The notes under the pieces are model-generated. The model made no database searches and was not told the origin of the DNA. It saw nothing but the letters and a program-made list of their open reading frames with translations. The position numbers and the translations under genes are program-made. A stretch of 64,000 nucleotides of DNA from Syngnathus acus (Eukaryota > Chordata > Actinopteri > Syngnathiformes > Syngnathidae): the NCBI RefSeq assembly GCF_901709675.1, contig NC_051095.1:1301001-1365000 (forward strand), written 5' to 3'. Shown here piece after piece: positions 26,301 through 37,394 of the stretch; position 1 is the stretch's first letter, and each line of letters begins with the position of its first letter.

Positions 26301-29300
26301 TTTTTTTTTTTCCCCCCCTTTGCACTCGGTCCATTCTGACTTTCACGGCGCCGGCGGCGGCCTGCGACAAATGCGCGGCATAGCAAATGTGGGCGCTCTC
26401 CGTATCGGGATGACGAAGGGGACAAAAGCTTCAAGTTGACCGATGGAGAATTTACAGGCGTGAACATGCACAAGAAAACTAAAGGTGACATTCATATATG
26501 AAGAAATTCGAATTTTTAAAAAAAATTTCCAAACGTTTGATTGGCCAACTGGGAGCCAATCAATTTACCGTATTTTCCGCACTATAAGGCGCACTGGATT
26601 ATAAGGCGCACCTTCAATGAATGGCCCATTTTAAAACTTTGTCCATATATAAGGCGCACTGGATTATAAGGCGCACCTTCAATGAATGGCCCATTTTAAA
26701 ACTTTGTCCATATATAAGATATATACATTTGGCCCGCGGGCCGGACTTTGGACACGCCTGCTGTGGTGGCTCAATATTGGTCCATATATAAGGCGCACCT
26801 GATTATAAGGCGCACTGTCGGCTTTTGAGAAAATTGGAGGTTTTTAGGTGCGCCTTATAGTGCGGAAAATACGGTAATCCTCACATTTGACCCAATTTGC
26901 CCCCACCGAATAGTACATCATTTCTAATTCTTGGCCATCCTCTCGTTCCCGCCATCACTATCGTCCATCACAGCAGGGCCTTCAGGACCGCCCCCACCCC
27001 GCCCCTTCCTAACGAGCGCCGGCGCACCTGCTGCGGAGGCGGCGCCGGGTCACACCGGGGCCACGTAAACACCCTGACACCAGGCACCGAACGGGCCTGC
27101 TCGCCGCACTCCCACGAGCTCCCGCTCGCTCGGCAGTTAACCGGCAGGATAACTGGAGTGTGGCCTTTGCGCCTCGCAGAGGAGGCGGCGGTGGCGGCGG
27201 CGGCGGCGGCGGGGGTGGCCAAGAACTAACAAAGATGCTTTCTGCGCCTGATTGCTAACGTCCAGGGAGCCTCAGACATGACACGGGAAAATATTGCTTA
27301 ATTGTGGCCGCAATATTTATAGAACGTGCACAAAGTGATGACTTGGGGCCACCGTATACTAATTCTTGGCTACGAGAATAAAACAAATTCATGTCTAAGT
27401 CGTCAATTAATGGATAAAATGATAATTATTTGGAGTCTGTGTTTAATTAAAATGAAAAAATAATAAAATGAAAATAATAAAATAAGATAATAAACAAATG
27501 AATCAAACACCGCAAGTAATCAATTAATGGACAAAATTATGATTATTTGGAGTGCGTGTTTGATTAAATTAAAAAATAATAAAATAAAAATAATAACATT
27601 ATGATAAATAATAAAATAACAAACGAATAGTATAATAAATCATAAAATAAAACATTCCAAATCCTTAGAATTTCAGCCTCTCGAGAGTAAATATAAGATT
27701 TTGTCAGAGTAAAACATTTGCGAACATTTTCTTTTACTTTGGAAAACAACGATCAACATTTTTGCCGATATTCTCGTCCAAAGCATTAACAGAACTGTAA
27801 TCAATTTGTTAACTCTGCATTCTAAATTTAAAATGACTGACCCGGTTGTCATGGGACTTGCCATTGTTCTATCAGCAGATTATGCGGGGCTCACGTCTTT
27901 GACCGCTGCTTGCCGCTGTAAAGTATTTCCAATGCAAATGTCCGCACATTAGCATTTGATAGATGTTTGCGTTTTCTCCGGCAGGCCCGTGTTCACCGCG
28001 GAGGTGTACCTGCGCTCGGCGCGGGCGCTCATCATCGGCGCCGAGACGCAGGACACGCTACGTGATTGGATCCAGGCGCTGACTAAGGTCAGACCTTTCT
28101 CCTTTTTTTTTTCTCACTTGTATTCATCTCTTTCTTCATGGCATAATCACCTCCTACGCAAATGTGCCACCTCTCTGCTTGGCTGTGATGCCGAGGAAGC
28201 GCGGTAGCAGGAGAGCCATGAACGAGGTGACGTTTTTCTTTCCATGTTTTGCTTTCCCCGGCAGTGCTTGGTGCCACTAAAAGCGGAAGCTCTGGTGCAG
28301 GAGAACAGCGAAGTCATCGGCCGACTCCTCTACAAAGAGGGTCACGACCTGTACCACTGGAGGACGGGCTGGTTCATCCTGGCCGGATCCGTCCTGCACT
28401 TTGGCCCTGGCGACGAGGAAGGAGATGAGGGAGTGCTTCGTCTCAAACAGCTGCAGGAGCTCAGTAAGGCTCTGGCGTCGTTTCCAAAACTTTTGACACA
28501 AACGATTACGTTAATTAATTAATTACTTTATGATTCTTCTGCCCTTCATTTTGAGATAATTCCACATAATGAATCCGATTCACGTCATGCCAGTTTTAAA
28601 AATTTCAAAATATTCAGGTCTTGCAGGCTATCATTTTTCTCTTTGAAATAATTTACAGTTTTCCAAATCTACATTTCCATCCACAAATTTTCCATTGGGA
28701 ACAATCTTCAACTTTCTCCAAATTCCCATCAACATTTTAAACCACAAAAAAATCCTTTTCGGTTGGTCCCGTTTGAATTTTTGCAGTACATTTATATTTT
28801 CCAGTACATTTAAATCACCTTGATAAATTTCCGCCAGTGCCCCCCCCCCAAAATATATCCCCATTCATTCCTAGTCCACCTCATTTACCTCATTCTCTCC
28901 CAACCCAATTAATATCTTTGAACCGTCAATGGCACCGAATGAGTTAATATCATTCCAAATGCACTTTTTGGTCAAGTCGCTAATGTGGGATCCCAGTTTG
29001 CGACGCCCAAGCTATTGTGACGGCGACATCATCAAGCTGTTTTGCCTTTCCCTGAAAATTGCCACAAGCAAACAGTCCCCTGCCAGACAGCTTAAGTGGA
29101 GCTTTTAATAGGGCGCAAATTAGATCTGTATAACCCCCCGCAGCACAAAACGGCCTAATCGGCTTAACGCTTTCAGACACTCGGTGATTAACTGTGCTAA
29201 ATCTCTGATGACTTTGACATTTTTATACATTGTGTTATCTACAAACACCGCAAGTAACCAATCCGGAGCATCCTCGTCATCCTCGTCTTTGTTCTGGAGT

Positions 29301-32300
29301 TCGCATCATGGTCCAAATCCCACAGGTGGAGGAGTCACATGACCTGACTCAAAGTCAGATTTCAAGAAGCAATTTTCGGACTGGCTTGTCTAAGAGTTCA
29401 GCAAGAGTCGACTCGACTTGTCAGTTCTCGCTGGCTCACTGCTTGGCTTTTTTTTTGGGTGCCCGCTACAGCTGTCACCACCCACACCGAGGGCGAGGAG
29501 AAGATCCAAGTGCTGCTGATGGTGGAGAGCGGAAGGTACGCTGCAGAAAAAAAACACTTCATTGAGGCATTTGGCACAAAAGCTTTGCTGGACCTTTCCG
29601 AGGCCATTTTCGGAGCTCGTCTGGTCGAGTGCCGTTTCTTTGTATGTTCTTGATGAAGCCTCACGGGGAGCTAGTTAGCTGGGTCGAGTTGACCGCCGGC
29701 CAAAATAAAATAAACGACCCCATTTCAATCAATTTTTTTTCCCCCCCGCTATTTTGTTTACTGAAAAAACAAATGGCAATGATATTATTCAAAACAAGTT
29801 TTGCTTTGCGGTATTTGCCTCGGCTCGACTTGATTTATTTCTCCTGCTGACCACACAAGTTTAAAACTTGAATTGCCTTTTGTAGAAATAATTGAAAAAT
29901 ATTTGTCCAACATTGGCAGTGGATACATTTTGTTGGCAATGTTCAGTGCAATTAGCTTCTTTCTTGGTTCATGGTAAATTAAAAAACAACAACTTTTTTT
30001 TCCACCACTAGAGGCACTCTCGTCCTTCTCTTAGCAAGAATTATACTTACGAGTCTACGCAAAGCCGCAAAAAAAAAAAAATCGAAGAAAAGAAAATTGA
30101 TCAAATTTCTTAATTGCCCAGCTCGTTAGAGATCATTTGCGGTCTCTGTTTTAATGCATCACTTTATTTGATGACTCTGCAAATTTTCCAAACTTTTTCC
30201 AGAACCATTTACATCCACGGTTTCAACACGTTGGATTTCGAACTGTGGCTTTCAGCCATCACGCAGGCGGCCGGCAATGACGGCAAGGCGCTGGGCGACC
30301 AGCAGCTCACTAAAAACGGCGTCCCCATCGTGGTGGAGAGTTGCATCGCTTTCGTCACGCAGTACGGTTAGTTGAGAAGATCCGCTTTGGTATTCATTTG
30401 GCTTTTTGCTCACACGTCCGTCTGTCGGCAGGTTTATGCCACCAGGGCGTCTACCAGCAGGCGGGCGATCCCAAAGGGGTGGCCCAACTCTTGGAGGAGT
30501 TCACCATGGATGCCCGGAATGTCAAACTGAGGGACAAAGAGCGCCACCTGGAGGATGTGACCGACACTCTGAAGAGCTTCTTCTCCCAGGCGGAAGACGC
30601 GCTCTTGACCAAGGAGCTCTATCCCTACTGGGTGGCGGCTTTGGGTATGTGACCGACACTCAAACACCATTTTTAAAAAAAAGAATTTCAGTCAAACTCA
30701 TTTTTGTCGTGGGCCGCATTGTACTCGTACTTTCCTTGGGAGGGGCATTATGACTGTCAACGCCTTATACAGTATTGGCAAACTGATGAATAACTCGTTT
30801 TGAAATCAGAGACTAGTAAAAACTCTTTATATTTGAAATATTTTAAAAAGTTGTTCTATTTGACATTTTATTTTTTTAATTTCTAGCATTTTTTAAAATA
30901 TCTAGCAGTTATCTAACTATTTTTTAAAAGGGAAAACAATTTATAATTTTAGTATTGACACATGAAGTCAATGCACAATTTGTCTTCGGGGGCCACATCA
31001 AATGATTTGGCGGGTCGTATCTGGCCCCCGGGCCTTGGGTTTGACAGTTAGTCTGTTTCTCCACATTTAGTGGGCACTTGATTTTTGCCACAGTAACTTG
31101 CGGCGTTCCTGAAACATGAAGGCTAAGAGTTGAAACTTTCTTTTGACTTACTCCCACCTCTGGCATATGCTGTTTTTTTTTTTTTTGTAGATGAGGAGGA
31201 TGAGAGCCTGAGAGTGAAAAAGTATTCCACTTTTATTGAAAGTTTGCCTAAAACCAACAGGGCAACTCTTGATGCCTTACTGCAACACCTGTACAGGTAT
31301 TGAGTCCTCTTATTCTGTGACAATGAGTTTGCAAAAAGATCAGCATTCTTTTTCACACCAATTTCCTTCTCTTCAAAAATGAAGTGGACTTGGACTAGAT
31401 CCCCTTTGTGTCTTGTCCTCCAGGATTCAGCAGTGTTGCCACCTCAACGGTATGCCAAGTGAAAAACTGGCCTCGGTCTTCTCGTCCTGCTTGTTCCAGA
31501 CGCAGGGACAGACGGCGCAGGAGATCCGCGTGGTCCGCGACCTCATCGACAACTACGTTAGGCTCTTCAGTGTGAGTGCGAAATGACTTTTGTGATGTCA
31601 CTGAAGGCTGAGCAGGAGATGTTGACACAACGCAAATGGAGCCATCGCAGGCAAATCTAACTAACAAAAAAAATGACATTTAACATTGAGAGCCCGTCAA
31701 GATCCAATTTTTTTTTTTTTTTTATCGAGGCTCGTTCGCATTCCATACATTTGCATTTTAAAGAACACACGAAAGAAAGAATGCAGCAGAATTTAGTGGT
31801 GATAAACGACTTGATGTTGTTTTTCATCTGCCGCAAACGTGAATCACGAAAATTGGTTTTTTTTTTTTTTCGGGAAAGTGTTTTCTTCTATTTCCTCTTC
31901 GTTTCCTCCCGAAGCGACTCTGAATTGATTCCCGACCGATGCGCTCGCAACAGGTCAATGAAGAGCAGGTGCAACAGATGGCGAGGGAGAATAGTTTCAT
32001 CACCCGCTGGAATGACAAAAAGGACACCACGGTAAGTCAATCTCGGCAAATGGAAATCAGCCACGCTCGGGTTTTGTTTGTGCGCGCCTGCGTATTGATT
32101 TGCGTGCATGCATCGGGATCTCGCAAATCAGCCTTTCGGCCGAGCGCCTTTCCGGGAAATGAGGCGCGGGTCACGGTGGGATTGGGAGGGAGGGGGGGGG
32201 GCGGGCTCCGTGGAGGCGGGAGGAGGCGGGAGCGTGCGGAATGAGGCTTTTGTGGCTGTTAACCTATTTTGCCAAAGACGTCATGCCCGGCGGCCCCAGC

Positions 32301-35300
32301 TGGTGACAAAAAAATGACAGTTCGTAAAATGGCATGTTTTTCCTTCCAACAGAACTGAAACTATTTACTGAACGTTTGATTGATGTGTTACTCTTTTTTT
32401 TTCCTTTTTTCAATCTAGCTATTTTTTCTGGCATGTTGGAGACGCCCTCTGTGACCCGTGCGGATGAATCAAATTCCCATAACCAATTAATCGGCCAATT
32501 AGGTTGAAGCCTGAAATGATACAAACTTGAATCAAATAATTTTCTTTTCGGGTCCTCCGAATATTCACAACAATGAAACTTTTTTTTAAATTCATTTCTG
32601 GCCACAGTTCTCGCCAGCTGGAGACTTGATCTTTGAGGTGTACTTGGAAAAGCGACAGCCGGAGAATTGCTGTCTAATCAAGGTGCGTAAACGCAGACGT
32701 AAAATGGCCACGATTGCTTGTGTTTTTTTTTATCTGCAAACAAACACAGTACAGCTCTGCCTCTGGCAAGCGGATATTGTGGCGACTGATTTTGGCCGTT
32801 TGGAATTGCAACACGTGAACTTGAATTTCAGTTTAGCAAAGGTGGAAAAAAAAATCCGCGGTGCGCTTACCAGGTTTGGCCCAGCATGCGTTCAGCGGAG
32901 CTGGCCGAGACGGCGCTGAGCATGCGCGACGTCCCCTTTAACGCCGACGACGCGTGGACCACATTTGAAGTCATCGAGAATGGCGAGCTGGGTAAGATTT
33001 TGTAAATGTAAACTTCGCTTGTATGTACATTGATCATTTCTTTCAACAAAAGTAGCATGTAATACAGCGATTCTTTTGCATACCACTAGAGGGAGCCCAC
33101 GTAGCACTATTGGTCAGCGAGTCTTATTTTTTTTGTTATTCGTTGTTCATATGGTTACTGGACTTCCTGTCCAAATTTTTTGTCTCACGGTGGGAACATT
33201 AATCTTGCGGCGTAATGCAAGATGATAGCACACACGCCGATTAATTAATTCCCTCGTCATGGGCCGTCCTTTTCCTTTCTGGAGCGTGCGAGGGGAGTTG
33301 ACCCACTTCCTCTCGCATGATTATGCCGCTGTTGTGTTGAGCTCGGTCGTGAAGTTGCTGAGCTAGCGGACCCCCGCTAACCCTAACCCCCCCCTCCCTT
33401 TCTCACTCCCACGCTTCACCCAAAGTATGTTTCCCTCCCAAAAATGTGCCTGTGCTGAGACATTGCGATCTTGCTGGAGATTTTTTTTATTGAAGAATAA
33501 AAAATAGAAAAATAATACATAAATAAAATAAAACAAACAAAAAAAATGATAAAATAATAAAATAAAAGTTTAGAGAGCTAAAACATTCTCAAGCAAATAA
33601 TGTCCAAACAAAATTTAAAAAATCTCTCTATCTTATTCCCAATAATTCTCGTTAATTCCAATGGAAAGTTCCCAATGTTGAAAGTTCCTGGCACCCCTCG
33701 TGCGGAAGGCAAGAAAATGCCATTTTGGGAGGATGGCCCCGGATAACAGCCAGCTAATATTTGTCTGCTGAGATGCCAAAGCTGATAAAGCCGGCGCTCT
33801 GAATATGTTAGCTCGTTGTCGCTCTTCCCCGGTTAGGAAGAACTCGGCAGTATGCCGATGGTGCTACGCCCGCCCCGTTCACCAATTAGGAGGAGATAAT
33901 AGCTCTATTTTGCACACCAGTGTGTTTTTACAATCCTATCTTGATCCGCTCAAGATCATTTGCCTGCCGCAGAAAAAAAAAAAAAAAAAAAGAGAGAACA
34001 GCATCATTTTGTTTTGTTAATTGGAATTAGTGCAGCAATTTGGCGCCTGAGGTCAAGCTCGTCTTTGCCCTCGGAAACAATTTGCTCTTTTTCGGGACAG
34101 AGCGGCCGTTGCACCACAGCGAGAAGATTCTCGAGCAGGTGTTGGAGTGGAGCGAGCTGGACTGCCCCAGTTCGGCTTTTCTGGTTTTGAAGAAGTTTGC
34201 CAAGGCCAAACAAGACACGTTGGACAAAGGCATGTTTATGAAAATGTTGTTTTTATTCTGGTGTTATTTACTTCATTTGCTTTTGTGACCTTAGATAACC
34301 AAGGTAAGGTGGATCTAATTTCAGGATTTTTTTTCTGGACCGGTCACCAGTAGGGCTGAATTGATGATGATGATGATGATGAGTCTTTATTTTGAACATA
34401 TTTAAAACATAAAAGAAGGACATCAAAAAATTAAATACAATAAATAACACTTTAAAGTGCCATATTTTCTCAAAAAATAATAAATGAATGGACAAATAAA
34501 TAAATAGATAGATGAATAAATAAATAAGTAAATAAATAAATAAAAGGACAAATAAATAAATAATCGTATTCAAATTGACATTTCAATGTAGTCAAATCGG
34601 AAAGGCTGAAATTTTGACTCCGTTTCCCATTTTTTTCCGCAAAGCGGAGCCCAAGCGGCCGGCGAAGCGGGGCTATCTGAAGTTCAACGACGGCTGCTCC
34701 AAGCTGCTCTCCGGGCACAAGTTCCAGGACAAATTTGTGGTGCTGCGTGCCCACAAGCTGCTGCTCTACAGAGATATCAAAGTGAGCCACACTTTATTTT
34801 CATTTCCCGCCTAATCTGCCGCCGCATCCCCCGGCAAACACTCGCCCCGCCGCGGATTTTCACATTCAAACACGGCGTGCCGACTTCCACCTGCCGTATC
34901 TTTTTTTGGGCAACTTGATTTTGGAAAAGAAAAATGCAATGGGGACGGACGGAACAGACTCTCCGGAATTCTCACGGTTCAATTTCTCCTGGTGACAAGA
35001 ATGTGTCATTTCACTTTTTGGATTAAGTAGCACAAGAATTCCTGCTGAATTCCTATAAAACAAAGAGGAAAAAAAATAGTGCTTTGGCGATTGGGAAGAA
35101 CCGGCGGCGAGCCTTCCCCGAAGGCTTTTTCTTCCCGCCGCGTATCTGCAGTTGAAACGTGGGATTTGTACAGGCGTGTAAGGAAGCGTTAATTATTGAT
35201 GACGGCGCAGTCACACGTTCGTGCTACGGCGGCAAAATGGCGCCAAGCTTTCCTCCCCATACAAGAATGCGGCTAATTATTGGGCGAAGTGCGGTACGAG

Positions 35301-37352
35301 CGGCGCGTCGTTGAGATTTCTCGGCCTCGGTGATAATCGGCAAATTGTTGTGCGTGGAAGCGGGATCGGTCGGGAGGAGGATGCGGCTTTGCTGTCATGG
35401 CCGCCGCCGCTTTGTAGTTTTCTGCGAACTTGACCTTGGAGTTCACCTTCCGGGCTCCATTTTGCTTATCTGTCATTTGGCACTTTCTGCTGTTGATTTG
35501 TATTTTTTTAAAATATTTTTGTAATTTTGTTGTTGTAAATTTTTTAAAAATTAATTTATAAAAATTAAAAAACTTTTTTTTTTAACTTTTCTTTTCATTT
35601 GTCTTTTGCATAGCTCAGCACAATGGCAAGTCTAACCTGTCTGTGTTTTTCAGACCACCAAAGCTGAGAAGGAGCTCCATCTCAAGGCTGCCAAATGTTA
35701 CCTGGGCCTGAAGAAGAAGCTGAAGCCCCCGAGCAGGTACGGCCGCCGCCGCCGCGCCGCTTTCCCATCGCCGCCGTTGAATCATGGCTGACGATTGCTC
35801 CCGCGGTTGCAACGGAAGCGGCGAGGCGAGCGCTTTTTTTGTGTGAATCACGCAACCCGGGGGTGGAGTGGCTGGCGATGGGAGCGGGGGAAGAGTGATG
35901 CGGCGCCGTGTCATCATAGACTTGTCGAGTGGGCTGCGGGAGGTGGCGAAGGCAAGACGAGAAAAGCGAGAGTGCGGCGGCGAGGGCGGGCAGCGCTCCA
36001 CTACCTCATTAGGCCCGACTCGCTCTCCCTGCGTGAGCGAGCGAGCGAGCGATGGAGAGAGGCCCGGCTCAACTTAACGCGGCGCCGCTCCGTCCTTCGC
36101 TCCTCCTCGGCTGCTCTCAAGCCGGCCAAGTCTTCCCTCCTCCGCCTCGTTAGTTGCTGGACGCCAACGCGCGTGTTGGCATATCAGGCGTCCTGCGTGT
36201 GACTGATGTGTTTTAAGTTCGGACACTGCAAATTGGAGTCACACACACAACAAGCGGCACATTTGATTTTAGAATTCATTTGGAGCCAACATCTTAACTA
36301 TCTTCAACACCACAAATTTTCCATTCTATTAATTATATTGAATTTGGATGGTGCAAAACAAACCCTTTTTATCCCCCATTATTCCTGATAAATTGATTGG
36401 CCAGATCATCAAATCGGCCATTGTTTTTTTTAATGAACAAAAATTGGCATTTTCCATATTTATTTATTTTTATTTTTTGTTTTTTATTGTTTACTGTTAT
36501 TTATTTATTTACTGTGCACATATGTGCCATTGTTTTTTTTTTAATGAACAAAAATCTGCATTTTCCATATTTATTTTTAATTTTATTCTATTTATTGTTG
36601 TTTACTGTTATTTATTTATTTGTGCACATAACACCATAACATAATGACCACATGGTGTGCAGATGCTGACCCTAACTCAAGGACAACAACCAGGGGGGAA
36701 AAAAGTAATGGAAAAAGAAATATAAATCAAGTATATTTATATCTGAACCTTTCGTGACTTTCTTTTGTTTTCCCTTCCAAGTGTTCTTCTCTGGCGCTTT
36801 GTGCATGGCAACACACACTCTCGTGCATAAAGACGTGGCCTGCAGCCACCACTGCTTACTGACAACATAGTTACATGAAAATATTTCTTTGTTCTTCATA
36901 TGACTTTTTGTCCCATCTTTCAACAGCTGGGGATTTACTGTCTACACAAAGAAACAGCAGTGGTGAGTAAGCCCAACAATTGGAAAATGGTGTTTGTGTG
37001 CAACCAATTTGAAGGTTGAGGCGGGCGTCCATTGCAGGCATTTCTGCTGCGAGGCGAAGGAGGAGCAGCTCGGCTGGGTCACCGACATCATCAGGATGAA
37101 GGTGATGAACATCATCAAGAAATGGTCAAATTAGGCACCATTTGCAATCCCAACCGTTTTACGAGAGAGAAAGAATTTTATTTTTTATTATTTTATTTTT
37201 ATTATCAATATATTGTTATATTTTATTATATATATACATAATATTTTTATTTTTATTATTAATATACTATTATATATTTTAATATATAATATATATAAAT
37301 ATATATTACATATTATATATATATTAAAAAAAAATATATATATATAAATATA

Positions 37353-37394
<42 letters not shown>

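Larger units (their letters stand above)
24597..27984 (+). other. arap2 intron with TIR element and duplication
   Basis: About 3.4 kb. It contains TIR element copy 2 (26568-26874) and an AT-rich tandem duplication (27398-27612). A GC-rich stretch at 26,960-27,230 with a GGCGGCGGC run gives ORFs on both strands but no domain. Confidence 0.65.
31572..34100 (+). other. arap2 introns around exons Q, R and S
   Basis: Introns 31572-31953, 32032-32607, 32683-32873 and 32992-34100. They include a G-rich tract (32175-32235) and a short CTAACCCTAACCC telomere-like stretch (33376-33390). No gene seen. Confidence 0.65.
34230..36926 (+). other. arap2 introns around exons U and V
   Basis: Introns 34230-34644, 34782-35653 and 35737-36926. 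They contain GATGAT and TAAA-type runs (34362-34562), a GC-rich stretch (35740-36180) with shadow ORFs, and a tandem duplication (36417-36632). No other gene. Confidence 0.65.

Noticed and set aside
33376-33390. CTAACCCTAACCC as a true interstitial telomere site
   Set aside because: Only about two units, embedded in a C-rich run; too short to call.
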